A stretch of 34,952 nt of DNA, from contig JBGTLQ010000375.1 of NCBI GenBank assembly GCA_041744075.1, forward strand, positions 1 through 34,952, given 5' to 3'. This DNA is from JAJTZA01 sp041744075 (GTDB lineage: Bacteria; Verrucomicrobiota; Verrucomicrobiia; Chthoniobacterales; Terrimicrobiaceae). The notes under the pieces are model-generated. The model saw nothing but the letters and a program-made list of their open reading frames with translations. It ran no database searches and had not been told where the DNA came from. The number at the start of each line of letters is the position of its first letter. Position 1 is the first letter of the stretch. The position numbers were made by a program, and so were the translations under genes. Of the stretch, positions 1 through 7,555 are shown in pieces.

Positions 1-1
1 G

Positions 2-613
2 GCGCGATTCAGCCCCTCCAACTTGCCAACCCCACAAAAGCCCCTCCGCCTGCTTGCGATGGGAACCCAAAATTACGCTGCCAGAGTTAAAAACGTCATC
101 GATTCCCTTTCAGAATTGCGGCGGGGAGGGATTGAGGCCTCACTGACCATCGCTGGGCGCCTGCTTTGGAAGGAGGCAGAATCTGACGTTGCAAGTCATG
201 CGGCTGGGCTTGGAATGAATGACTTCGTGTTTCGGGTCGGTGAGTTCACGCAAGAAATGGCCGTCTCCTTGTATCGCAGTCACCACCTTCTCGTTCATCC
301 CAAATACCTTGATCCCTGTCCCACCGTGGTTGCAGAGGCCATGGCTTGCGGGCTGCCGGTGATTGGTTCCAGGTCAGGGGGAATGCCAGAAATGGTTGAC
401 GAGGGGTGCGGTCGGCTGATTTCTGTTCCTGAAAATGATTGGTCGAATCTTCACACGCCATCTGGCAGGGAAATAGCAGAGGCCGTCGCGGATCTTCTCC
501 CAGAAATAGAGACAGCCTCCAGCGCCGCAAGGGAACATGCCAGGCAAACTTTTGATTCAGCAAAGTGGATTCAAGCTCATCAAAAAATCTTCTTTGAGGT
601 TCTAAGACATTAG
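2..613 (+). CDS. GT4-family glycosyltransferase, C-terminal part (5' truncated by window edge)
   Basis: The reading frame is open to the left edge, so only the C-terminal Rossmann half of a retaining GT4 (group 1) glycosyltransferase is present. Visible hallmarks are the interdomain strand with LTIAGRLLW, the HHLLVHPKYLDPCP segment, and the nucleotide-sugar binding E-x7-E region VVAEAMACGLPVIGSRSGG followed by MPEMV. Such enzymes transfer a sugar from an NDP-sugar to a growing glycan on the cytoplasmic face of the membrane. A TTG at 23 could serve as a start, but the missing N-terminal acceptor domain argues that the real start lies outside the window. The next glycosyltransferase begins 1 nt after the stop, so the two are almost certainly co-transcribed. 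Donor and acceptor cannot be deduced. Confidence 0.88.
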   Translation, partial: ARFSPSNLPTPQKPLRLLAMGTQNYAARVKNVIDSLSELRRGGIEASLTIAGRLLWKEAESDVASHAAGLGMNDFVFRVGEFTQEMAVSLYRSHHLLVHPKYLDPCPTVVAEAMACGLPVIGSRSGGMPEMVDEGCGRLISVPENDWSNLHTPSGREIAEAVADLLPEIETASSAAREHARQTFDSAKWIQAHQKIFFEVLRH

Positions 614-614
614 T

Positions 615-1598
615 TTGAGCCCCATCCCGAAAATCTCCGTCCTTATGACGGTCTATAATGCTGGGCGATTCCTTGATCCGTCCATCCGCAGTATCACAAA
701 CCAGGTTTTTCGCGATTGGGAATTTGTGATTGTTGATGATGGCTCAAGCGATGGGTCCATCGAAGTTCTCAAAAAATGGGCGGCAGTTGAACCACGAATT
801 CGGCTAATTTTGAACACAAACAACAAAGGACAGACGCCATGCTTGAATCAGGGGCTCCGCGAGGCGCGGGGTCATTGGATTGCCCGGCAAGATGCGGATG
901 ACCTCTCACATCCCCTGCGATTGACTCGTCAGCACGAACGAATTGTCATGGATTCGGACTTGGTTCTTCTCGGAACTTGTGGGCGAATTATTGATGAAAA
1001 TGACCGCTTGGTGGGCTTGCTGGACTCCCCGACCAGTGGTGCCGGGATCGAGTGGTGGTCCCCGTTCCTGAACCCTTTTGTTCACACGTCAGTGATGTTT
1101 CGAAAAGACGTGATCGAAGAAATTGGGAGTTACAATGAATCCTTCCATATCGCTCAGGACTATGATTTGTGGACCCGGGTAGCGGCTCAATGGCCAACAA
1201 CCAACTTGAGCGAGCGATTGGTCTGTTACCGTCATCTTGGAAGCTCGCTTTCCAAAACCGGAAAAAATCTGGCTTTTGCCGAGGCAGACCAAGTATCAGC
1301 CCGCGAGGCCTCAAAGGTTTTCAAGACCTCCCCTTCCCAAGAGGTCCTTGCTTTGCTCTCTGCCTTTCGGGCGGGTCTCACGAAGGAAAACCACGAAAAC
1401 TTTTGGCGGTTTTATGATTCGGAATTGGACTTCCGATCTCCTCAGCTTAAACAAGATGCGGCCATTCACCGGCTCAAATCTGCTGGCTCTGTCGGTGGAT
1501 TCCGTGGAGTTAGCGACGTCTTTCAGGCCTTTCGTTGTGATTTTGCTACCACCTTTTTTTGGCTGAAGGAACGATACTGTGATCCTCATTTCACATGA
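615..1598 (+). CDS. GT2-family glycosyltransferase
   Basis: Predicted inverting GT-A enzyme of family 2, 327 residues. The N-terminus has the standard strand-helix SVLMTVYNAGRFL. Acidic nucleotide-binding residues follow at VIVDDGSSDGS (about 38-48), then the metal-binding DxD as QDADD at 92-96, and a later QDYDLW segment that plausibly supplies the catalytic acidic residue. The last 100 residues are not conserved to my eye. The start is TTG, 1 nt after the upstream stop, chosen because the SVLMTVYN strand begins only 7 residues in. The stop overlaps the next gene by ATGA, indicating translational coupling. Likely role: adding a sugar in O-antigen, capsule or exopolysaccharide synthesis; specificity unknown. 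Confidence 0.9.
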   Translation: MSPIPKISVLMTVYNAGRFLDPSIRSITNQVFRDWEFVIVDDGSSDGSIEVLKKWAAVEPRIRLILNTNNKGQTPCLNQGLREARGHWIARQDADDLSHPLRLTRQHERIVMDSDLVLLGTCGRIIDENDRLVGLLDSPTSGAGIEWWSPFLNPFVHTSVMFRKDVIEEIGSYNESFHIAQDYDLWTRVAAQWPTTNLSERLVCYRHLGSSLSKTGKNLAFAEADQVSAREASKVFKTSPSQEVLALLSAFRAGLTKENHENFWRFYDSELDFRSPQLKQDAAIHRLKSAGSVGGFRGVSDVFQAFRCDFATTFFWLKERYCDPHFT

Positions 1599-3532
1599 AC
1601 CTTGAGCGCTTGATTTCATACATAACATCTCTGCCTTCAGGGCTGAGGTGGAGAATTTCCCTCCTCGTAGCCGCCGCGATGCTGGGATTGTGGATGCTTC
1701 TGGCAAAAAAACCATGGTTGGTGAAAGTCGTTGACCGTCCAAGGGTCGAGGAGTTTTTTACAATCTACTCTTGGTATGGAGCCGGGGCGGCAATGGTCGT
1801 GCTTGTGGGGCTGGCTGTGATTGCTCCATGGTGGGCGGGTCGCGATGTTCAGCCTGGTCCGACCAGACTCACGGGTCAATGCTCACGTTGGTTCTGGCCT
1901 TTGGTTGGGCTTGCGATGTTGTCATCGGCAATCTTTTCCTTCCCCCGTCTTGGCCACAGCCTGTGGGACGATGAGGAATACAATGTGCGAATGTCTATAC
2001 TCGGGCGATACAACATTCAAAAAGGGGATGAGCCCTTGAAATTTCGCAAATTGTCATGGACAGAGACGCTTGCGGAATACCGGGAGCCCAACAATCACGT
2101 CCTTCACAGCCTCCTTGCGAAATTCAGCTTGCAGGCATGGCAGACATTTCTAAAAAAATCTGACAGCCTCCGATTTTCTGAGACCGCTCTAAGGATTCCT
2201 GCCTTCATTTTTGGCATTCTGTCTGTGGCAAGTTTGGCATTGCTGCTTAAAGATCTTGGTCGTCCTGGCGCTGGCGTCCTGGCTGCGTTTCTGATGGCCA
2301 TGCATCCATGGCATGTGCGGTATACCAGTGAATGCCGAGGTTACAGTTTGGTCCTTTTTATTGTTCCCCTTGTTTTTCTCTTCTGGCGAAGGTCTATGCT
2401 CGGAGGCTTGTGGGCTTGGTGGGCTCCGCTGGCTGTGGCTCAATTTGCTTTGATCTACACTTATCCGGGAGCTCTTTTTATTCTGATTGTCCTCAATTTG
2501 GCTGCTCTTCCCCTCATCTTTTTTTCAGAACAAACTGCCAAGCCCTTTTCTGTGCAGAGCGGGCGATGGTTTGCCGCAAACGCTCTCACTGCTGTGCCAA
2601 CTCTTTTTCTGATGCTTCCACTCCTGCCGCAGGTGAAGGATTACATGGCCTATGAAACGGCACGAAATTTTACCATCGGCTGGGCGTGGGTTTCCAATGC
2701 CCTTTGGCACTTCGTCGCAGGAGTGGCGTGGACCCGAGGAAGCGTTGATGGTGCCGTTTACCCCGAGTTGGCCTATCATTTTTCGCAGGCACTTTGGGTG
2801 CCAATGCTCGCGGCTGGTATAGCAGCCCTCATGGGCATTGTGGGTGCCATTTGGTTTATCCGCAAGGGACCGGTTGAGACGGTGATTCTGCTCGCCATTG
2901 TTTTGCCAGCTGTGGTGACTGTCATTTTTGCACGGCTGCGCACCCATCTGATTTATGAGTCTTATGTCATTGCTGCCCTGCCAGGTTTTATAGCTCTTGT
3001 TGCCTGTGGGCTATGGACTCTGGGCACGCTTCTTGTGCCCGGTCGTCGGCAAAGACTGGGTTTGCCAACCATTTGCGCATTATTGTTGCTTGCGTTTTTT
3101 GCATTCACCCAGCCCACGCGCGGGTGGATGATGACCCGCTCTCTTCAACCCATACGGGAATCATCGCTGGCCAGCCGAGGGACATTCAATTTGAAAGATG
3201 AGAGCGCGTCCCGGATCATCACCGCCAGTTTCAGCATACCTCCGTACCTTTATGATCCCAGGGCCATCCGACTGGAATCGACGGCGCAGTTTATTGACTT
3301 GATCCGAACCGCCGAAAAATTGGATCGGCCATTGGTCATGAATATCGGAATGCCATGGGCCGCAAGGGACTACAGCCCTGCGATGTGGAAATTGATCAAC
3401 GATCCGTTGCTTTTCTTCCAAGATCCTCGCTTTTTGGGCTGGGATCCAGGACTGGATCGGATTGTGGCAAGGTATATCCCAGGCAGTGCGTTGGGATATG
3501 ATTTTTCTGAGGCCCTGACAAAAGACAGATAG
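1595..3532 (+). CDS. GT39/PMT_2-like polytopic membrane glycosyltransferase
   Basis: A 645-residue protein with about a dozen hydrophobic segments and a GT-C layout. After two N-terminal membrane helices comes LGHSLWDDEEYNVR (acidic cluster 125-128), the position of the catalytic acidic motif in the first large loop of PMT-type enzymes. It is followed by HPWHVRYTSECRGYSL, a signature shared by PMT_2 proteins. Such enzymes use lipid-linked (polyprenyl-phosphate) sugars on the periplasmic side. A soluble C-terminal domain of about 150 residues ends the protein. The start ATG lies inside the stop of the GT2 gene (ATGA overlap). It is probably the last gene of the operon, because a terminator-like hairpin follows 56 nt after its stop. 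The acceptor (lipid or protein) cannot be told. Confidence 0.82.
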   Translation: MNLERLISYITSLPSGLRWRISLLVAAAMLGLWMLLAKKPWLVKVVDRPRVEEFFTIYSWYGAGAAMVVLVGLAVIAPWWAGRDVQPGPTRLTGQCSRWFWPLVGLAMLSSAIFSFPRLGHSLWDDEEYNVRMSILGRYNIQKGDEPLKFRKLSWTETLAEYREPNNHVLHSLLAKFSLQAWQTFLKKSDSLRFSETALRIPAFIFGILSVASLALLLKDLGRPGAGVLAAFLMAMHPWHVRYTSECRGYSLVLFIVPLVFLFWRRSMLGGLWAWWAPLAVAQFALIYTYPGALFILIVLNLAALPLIFFSEQTAKPFSVQSGRWFAANALTAVPTLFLMLPLLPQVKDYMAYETARNFTIGWAWVSNALWHFVAGVAWTRGSVDGAVYPELAYHFSQALWVPMLAAGIAALMGIVGAIWFIRKGPVETVILLAIVLPAVVTVIFARLRTHLIYESYVIAALPGFIALVACGLWTLGTLLVPGRRQRLGLPTICALLLLAFFAFTQPTRGWMMTRSLQPIRESSLASRGTFNLKDESASRIITASFSIPPYLYDPRAIRLESTAQFIDLIRTAEKLDRPLVMNIGMPWAARDYSPAMWKLINDPLLFFQDPRFLGWDPGLDRIVARYIPGSALGYDFSEALTKDR

Positions 3533-4507
3533 TTATCTCATCAGAATTCGGTTGATCATCAAGCGCAACTGCTGATTCAAAAAAAACAAGCGTCGCTCAG
3601 CGGCGCTTTTTTTGTGCCATTGCAGGGCTTGTTCAGGGACCTCGGTGCTGAGAAGCTTGGTCCATCTTGTGGTGAGAGCATGAATGGTGTGGCGTTCACC
3701 TGCTCTGCGACCCTCAGCAACGAGCTTCTCACGCAGAGCGGGGTCGGATTTTAGAATTTGCAGAGCACTCAAGAATTCCTCGAGAGTTCGGCAAGCCATG
3801 TGGTCAACTCCCACCTGACCCTCCGAGGCATAGGCGGAATCAGCCCCTCCAATAAATGGAACGCCAGCCAGCCACGCATTGGCAAGTTTTGTGGCGGGTT
3901 TGTGATGACAAGGGGCATTGTCGAATCTGCGGATGGCAAAGGCACCATCAGTGTCTGAGTAGTCGTGCCACCGCTCTGCATTCACCCCCTCCAAATTCAG
4001 CCCGAGATGGTTTTTACAATGCAAAACAAAAGAGGAATCTCGGAGTTCGCTCGTCAGGTTAGTTTCATCCCCGTAAAATCGAACATTTGTGAATCTGTCT
4101 CCCAGACTGGGATCGCGGGGAACAAGATTGGGTTGCGTCCAGAGTGGCACATAGCTGGACCGGGACAACCGTTTTGCCCATGCAGCGTTTTGTAGGATGT
4201 GCCAGTGAACGTGCGGATGTGGCAGACCATCCGCAACCACCCCCACCACGAAGAGACTTCTCCCCGGGCGAAAAGTTGGATGCAGGTTTCCGGTGAGTGC
4301 CACCACAAGTCCTTCCTCGGGCATTTGATGAACAAGCTTTGCCGGATAACCTGACTTGGAGAGATGAACCCATGTCTGGTAGATCCAGCACTGCACACAA
4401 GCCGCTTTCCCGGCCTGTTCCAACTGGATGGGGGCACCCGATTTCCAGGCTTCCCGGCGGGCGGTCTCCGGGAGATACTGTTCGGGCATGAAGAAGGACA
4501 CTTCCAT
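3533..4507 (-). CDS. Glycosyltransferase-like protein
   Basis: About 324 residues from the ATG at 4507 (starting MEVSFFMPEQYLP). A GTG at 4618 would add 37 residues, but that stretch is unremarkable and would overlap the divergent acetyltransferase start, so I prefer the ATG. The C-terminal half has the motif KPATKLANAWLAGVPFIGG, then ESAY-like DSAYASEGQVG, and a terminal helix DPALREKLVAEGR typical of GT-B enzymes. This region resembles glycosyltransferases of surface-polysaccharide loci. The gene is convergent with the GT-C gene: the two stop codons abut at 3532/3533. An intrinsic-terminator-like hairpin is embedded in its last codons. The exact family is uncertain because the N-terminal half shows no motif I recognise. 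Confidence 0.7.
   Translation of the reverse strand: MEVSFFMPEQYLPETARREAWKSGAPIQLEQAGKAACVQCWIYQTWVHLSKSGYPAKLVHQMPEEGLVVALTGNLHPTFRPGRSLFVVGVVADGLPHPHVHWHILQNAAWAKRLSRSSYVPLWTQPNLVPRDPSLGDRFTNVRFYGDETNLTSELRDSSFVLHCKNHLGLNLEGVNAERWHDYSDTDGAFAIRRFDNAPCHHKPATKLANAWLAGVPFIGGADSAYASEGQVGVDHMACRTLEEFLSALQILKSDPALREKLVAEGRRAGERHTIHALTTRWTKLLSTEVPEQALQWHKKSAAERRLFFLNQQLRLMINRILMR
3579..3613. terminator. Putative bidirectional intrinsic terminator inside the end of the convergent gene
   Basis: A tract of eight A (3579-3586) precedes a hairpin with 10-nt arms AAGCGTCGCT (3588-3597) and AGCGGCGCTT (3599-3608, one mismatch; the innermost pairs must open as loop), followed by seven T ending at 3613. 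Read on + it is a classic rho-independent terminator after the glycosyltransferase operon ending at 3532. Read on - it also has a T-rich tail, but there it lies within the last codons of the gene at 3533-4507, encoding KKSAAERRLFFLN. Confidence 0.6.
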
Positions 4508-4522
4508 TCCAGGCCACGGTAG

Positions 4523-5026
4523 ATGAGTCAGGGAATCTTTCAAGATTGGGACGCCAACCGGGGCAACCTGCGAAGCCAATTTGTTTTGGCAATGTTCCGT
4601 GCTGCCCAAGTTTGTCACCGTCTGCCCCCATCATTGCGCTTGTTGGGGTGGCCCCATCTTGCCGCTTATCACCTCATCGTGATCTGGTTGCTCGGTATCG
4701 AACTCAATCACAAAGCCAGCATTGGGCATGGCATGAAGCTTTACCATGGCATGGCGCTCGTCGTTCACGAAAAAACGGTGATTGGCAAAAATTGCACCCT
4801 CCGTCACTGCACAACCATTGGCAACCGCCGGGAAACCGATGATGTGCCTGTGATTGGCGATGACGTCGAAATCGGGAGCAATTCCGTAATCATCGGCCGA
4901 ATCACCATAGGGGATCGTGCAAAAATTGGTGCCGGGTCTGTGGTGGTGCATGATGTCGCATCGGGGGACACGGTCGCAGGAAACCCCGCCTGTAGTCTTT
5001 GCGCAGACCGGAAGGACAGCGTATAA
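4523..5026 (+). CDS. WcaB/CysE-like serine O-acetyltransferase family protein (left-handed beta helix)
   Basis: A 167-residue hexapeptide-repeat acyltransferase. Residues from about 64 onward (IELNHKASIGHG, VIGKNCTLRHCTTIGN, PVIGDDVEIGSNSVIIG, ITIGDRAKIGAGSVVV) form the coils that bind acetyl-CoA. The C-terminal VAGNPA is a CysE-family signature. The protein is short and lacks the long N-terminal helical domain of true serine acetyltransferase. The opening residues resemble E. coli WcaB (QDWDANRGNLR against the corresponding start of WcaB), which supports the ATG at 4523 and suggests acetylation of a polysaccharide rather than cysteine synthesis. The genomic position beside glycosyltransferases agrees. 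It is divergent from the glycosyltransferase at 3533-4507 (15 nt apart), and mnmA follows 7 nt later. Confidence 0.82.
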   Translation: MSQGIFQDWDANRGNLRSQFVLAMFRAAQVCHRLPPSLRLLGWPHLAAYHLIVIWLLGIELNHKASIGHGMKLYHGMALVVHEKTVIGKNCTLRHCTTIGNRRETDDVPVIGDDVEIGSNSVIIGRITIGDRAKIGAGSVVVHDVASGDTVAGNPACSLCADRKDSV

Positions 5027-5033
5027 TCGCACC

Positions 5034-6149
5034 ATGATCGAAAAAGGAAAACGGGTTTTGTTGGGCATGAGCGGTGGAGTGGACTCCAGCGTGACCGGGC
5101 ATATCCTCAAACAGCAGGGGTATGATGTCATTGGAGTGACCATGAAAGTCTGGCCCCAGGATTGCATCACGCGCGCCGAGGACAAATGCTGTGGGCCATC
5201 CGCCATTGCCGATGCCCGTGGCGTGGCCAACAAACTGGGAATTCCGCATTACGTCGTGGACGAGGCCGACCAGTTTGAAAAAATCGTCATCGATTATTTT
5301 GCTGACGAATACCGATCTGGGCGCACTCCGAACCCCTGTGTGATGTGCAACGAGCGGCTCAAATTTGGTAATTTGTGGGAAAAAGCCAAAGCCCTTGGGG
5401 CAGAATTTATCGCCACTGGCCACTACGCAGTTATTGAGCACACGGACGAAGGTGCCCGCTTGCGCAAGGGCCGAGATGATCGCAAGGATCAATCCTACTT
5501 TCTTTTTAGTCTCAAGCAGGAACAACTTCGGCGCGCGCTCACCCCGCTGGGCGGAATGACCAAACCCGAAATCCGTGCCATTGCCCGCGAACTTGGACTT
5601 CGCGTCGCCGACAAGGCCGACAGCCAAGAGATCTGCTTCGTGCCAGGAAATGATTACAAGGCTTTCCTGAAATCCCACCTCGGCGAGGAGGAATTTCACA
5701 GAGGAGGAATCTTTGACACTTCAGGAAATTTCGTTGGTGAGCATGAGGGTATTGAAATGTTTACGATTGGCCAACGCAAAGGACTTCCGGGTGGCTCGCC
5801 TAAACCCATGTATGTGGTCGATATTGACCCTGCAACTGCGCGGGTAATTGTTGGAGGCGAAGATGAGTTGCTGCGTGACGACTACGAAGTGGACCGCGTG
5901 AACTGGATTTTGGGAGAACCGGACGGACCGGTGGAAGCCATGGTGAAAATCAGATACGCCCACCCAGGCGCAGCCGCTGTGATCACGCCCTTGCCCGGAG
6001 GCCGCGCTCACATCGCCCTCCACGAACCCCAGCGTTCCATCACCCCCGGCCAAGCTTCGGTGTTTTATCAGGGTGACCTCGCTTTGGGAGGTGGGTGGAT
6101 TGTTCGGAAAACAACGCCGCTGATTGCGCCGACTCCCGTCTTGGTCTAA
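5034..6149 (+). CDS. mnmA: tRNA-specific 2-thiouridylase MnmA
   Basis: Catalyses ATP-dependent 2-thiolation of U34 in the anticodon of Lys, Glu and Gln tRNAs. The protein is 371 residues, as usual. It shows the PP-loop SGGVDSS (13-19), the ATGHYA segment (127-132), NPCVMCN (100-106) and SQEICFVPG (197-205). The conserved cysteines are C102, C105 and C201; the first takes the place of the Asp found in E. coli MnmA, giving a CxxC plus C arrangement. An additional C44, C52 and C53 lie near WPQDC and KCCGPS. ATG 5034 is chosen because it puts the PP-loop 12 residues in; an earlier start at 4917 would overlap the acetyltransferase by over 100 nt. It is probably co-transcribed with that gene. An 81-nt palindromic repeat begins 7 nt after its stop. 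Confidence 0.96.
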   Translation: MIEKGKRVLLGMSGGVDSSVTGHILKQQGYDVIGVTMKVWPQDCITRAEDKCCGPSAIADARGVANKLGIPHYVVDEADQFEKIVIDYFADEYRSGRTPNPCVMCNERLKFGNLWEKAKALGAEFIATGHYAVIEHTDEGARLRKGRDDRKDQSYFLFSLKQEQLRRALTPLGGMTKPEIRAIARELGLRVADKADSQEICFVPGNDYKAFLKSHLGEEEFHRGGIFDTSGNFVGEHEGIEMFTIGQRKGLPGGSPKPMYVVDIDPATARVIVGGEDELLRDDYEVDRVNWILGEPDGPVEAMVKIRYAHPGAAAVITPLPGGRAHIALHEPQRSITPGQASVFYQGDLALGGGWIVRKTTPLIAPTPVLV

Positions 6150-6155
6150 AACTTA

Positions 6156-6236
6156 GGGGGAACGAGCGTCCCGCCCGTTGGAAGTCTCATGTGTGAAGTG
6201 CTGAATAGCCTGCACGGGCGGGACGCCAGTGCCCCC
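6156..6236. repeat. Palindromic intergenic repeat, family 1 copy 1 (GGGGG...GCGTCCCGCCCGT)
   Basis: The left arm GGGGGAACGAGCGTCCCGCC and the right arm (ACGGGCGGGACGCCAGTGCC then CCC) pair over about 23 nt with few mismatches, around a loop of about 35 nt. A second copy lies at 20742-20824 with the same outer GGGGG/CCCCC and inner GCGTCCCGCCCGT. Because it sits just after mnmA it may also act as an RNA 3' end, but there is no T-tract. Confidence 0.75.
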
Positions 6237-6287
6237 TGCCGAGACTTAGTCACGCCCTGGCATTTATAATACTTATCACTATGTATC

Positions 6288-6348
6288 GTAGAGGAATTTG
6301 GAACAAAATTCCTGGTCATGGAAAGAAACTCGTTCCGAGTTCCTCTAC
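6288..6348. repeat. Inverted repeat of the GTTCCRAxTTCCTCTAC family (paired copy)
   Basis: Left arm GTAGAGGAATTTGGAAC at 6288-6304 pairs with right arm GTTCCGAGTTCCTCTAC at 6332-6348 (15 of 17 positions complementary), around a 27-nt loop. The right arm recurs as solo copies at 7084-7103 and 10185-10201. Confidence 0.7.
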
Positions 6349-6421
6349 AGAAAGGTGCCGCTCAGGTTAAAATAACTTTTTTCCTTGCTATTTGCTCTTG
6401 ACTTTGATACAAAGCATATAG

Positions 6422-6940
6422 ATGCGGAAAACAAAAGATCAGGACCCAAGTCCACCAACACATGTTATGTTGGCGTGGTTCAACGAGAAGGAAATGACTT
6501 ACAATTACTGCGAAGACAGTCGCGTCATTTCTGCCAACTTCGAACTTAACAACCTTGAGGTTCGTGTTTACTGCGGGACAACATCCGAAGGAGCTCCATT
6601 TCTGATCGTGAAATATCCCATGCGAGCTCCTGAACCGATCCGTGGCGCTGTGGGAGAGTTTCTGCTGCGCCTTAACTTTGCTGCCAAACGCAGTCTTTGT
6701 GAGTTGGATTTTAATGATGGAGAAATCCGGCTGCGTGTTGTGAGTGATTTGGTTGACGAGGGTTTCACGCAGGACCACTTTGCAGTGATGATGGGACAGA
6801 TGCTGCTTTTTGCTGATATGGCATATCCCTGCCTTGCAAGTGTCATGACACGTGCCATGAAACCTGACTTTGCAGCAGATCAGGCTGTGGCGGCCATTCA
6901 CGAAGCTTTTGAAAGACTTTGTGGTGGTGAAGGTGAGTGA
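6422..6940 (+). CDS. YbjN-domain-like protein
   Basis: A 172-residue soluble protein. Residues about 20-150 read like the YbjN/type-III-secretion-chaperone-like fold: an early strand pair (ISANFELNNLEVRVYCG), a hydrophobic strand (APFLIVKYPMRAP), a helix (GAVGEFLLRLNFAAKRSLCELD) and a strand with a diagnostic acidic turn (FNDGEIRLRVV). Two helices follow, ending in DMAYPCLASVM. YbjN-family proteins are linked to stress and motility phenotypes in enterobacteria, but their biochemistry is unknown. There is no signal peptide. It stands alone between two repeat-rich intergenic regions. The family call rests on pattern memory only. Confidence 0.6.
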   Translation: MRKTKDQDPSPPTHVMLAWFNEKEMTYNYCEDSRVISANFELNNLEVRVYCGTTSEGAPFLIVKYPMRAPEPIRGAVGEFLLRLNFAAKRSLCELDFNDGEIRLRVVSDLVDEGFTQDHFAVMMGQMLLFADMAYPCLASVMTRAMKPDFAADQAVAAIHEAFERLCGGEGE

Positions 6941-6963
6941 TCGCAGGAGCGATACGAATATTA

Positions 6964-6992
6964 ACCATGAAGGACATGAAGAGCATGAAGGG
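6964..6992 (+). repeat. Three tandem 9-nt units of the type ATGAAGNNN
   Basis: Three consecutive 9-mers beginning at 6966 (CATGAAGGA, CATGAAGAG, CATGAAGGG), preceded by TTAAC. The spacing of three AAG triplets at 9-nt intervals is the same architecture as the paired arms at 27.9, 30.4 and 31.9 kb. It lies 26 nt after the stop of the YbjN-like gene, and no inverted partner was found nearby. Confidence 0.6.
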
Positions 6993-7083
6993 GGGAAATC
7001 AATTTGGTATGCTACGATTAAATTTCCTGAAATAATGAACTGTTAATGACAGCCAAACTTATTAACTAGCAGTGTGCAACAAC

Positions 7084-7103
7084 CTCGTTCCGAGTTCCTC
7101 TAC
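7084..7103 (+). repeat. Solo copy of the GTTCCRAxTTCCTCTAC repeat
   Basis: The 20-mer CTCGTTCCGAGTTCCTCTAC here is identical to 6329-6348. No inverted partner was found within a few hundred bases. Confidence 0.75.
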
Positions 7104-7117
7104 GAGAAAGACGTAAG

Positions 7118-7288
7118 TTACCAGAGAGTTTTGATTCCCGGGTAGGTGGGGATGATTTCGTTGGATGTCAGAATATCGAGACGTTTTGACATTGGTGTGG
7201 CGATGATGAGGCGGTCGAAAAGGTCTTGGTGAATGGGGGGAAGAGTGCTGCGAAGCCTGTGCCTGATAGGGGATTGGGGTGAAAGAGT
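7118..7288 (-). pseudogene. 3' remnant of a VapC-type PIN-domain toxin
   Basis: On the - strand the 56 codons ending at the TAA at 7118-7120 read as the C-terminal third of a VapC toxin. They include LPPIHQDLFDRLIIA, then a strand ILTSNEII, and the family-typical terminal tryptophan. In intact VapC ribonucleases this region holds the last acidic residues of the PIN active site (the HxDxFDR segment). A TGA at 7289-7291 closes the frame upstream, and the N-terminal two thirds with the first catalytic acidic residues are missing. A palindromic repeat lies about 50 nt further upstream, so decay or insertion has removed the rest. No vapB is seen here. It is not expected to be functional. Confidence 0.65.
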
Positions 7289-7340
7289 TCATTTCACACC
7301 GCATCTGACTGGGAGCGGATTTGCGGAGTATGCAAGTCCA

Positions 7341-7437
7341 AGGCGGTGGAAGACGACCGCACTCCAAGACGCTTCGCGACAAGGAAGGTCGTGGGGCGTG
7401 CGACAGCTTTTGGAGTGCGCGTGTCTTCTCGCGCTTT
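7341..7437. repeat. Imperfect inverted repeat with 27-nt arms
   Basis: The arm at 7341-7367 (containing GACCGCACTCCAA) and the arm at 7410-7437 (containing TTGGAGTGCGC) are complementary at about 20 of 27 positions by hand count. The inner sequence is GC-rich (GACGCTTCGCGACAAGG). The style resembles dispersed intergenic repeats I associate with Verrucomicrobiota. No second copy was found in the window. Confidence 0.6.
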
Positions 7438-7517
7438 GGTTCAACTGACCCTGCAAGGTTTCCGACAAATAGCAAAAGACCATCACCGGGACTCATTAAT
7501 AGACGAAGTCGAGGAAG

Positions 7518-7540
7518 GCCGGCAGGATGCCAGCGGTCCC
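7518..7540 (-). repeat. 23-bp GC-rich repeat, copy 1 (pairs with 18267-18289)
   Basis: On the - strand it reads GGGACCGCTGGCATCC followed by TGCCGGC, differing at two positions from the + strand sequence at 18267-18289. It lies just 3' of mutS. Confidence 0.55.
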
Positions 7541-7555
7541 AGGGGGCTGGAAGAT

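Larger units (their letters stand above)
6941..7555. other. Repeat-rich intergenic region of about 615 bp without an intact gene
   Basis: Between the YbjN-like gene and the end of mutS lie the 9-nt periodic repeat (6964-6992), a GTTCC repeat (7084-7103), the vapC remnant (7118-7288), a large imperfect inverted repeat (7341-7437) and a GC-rich 23-mer (7518-7540). Open frames across the inverted repeat have no protein-like features. Confidence 0.7.
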
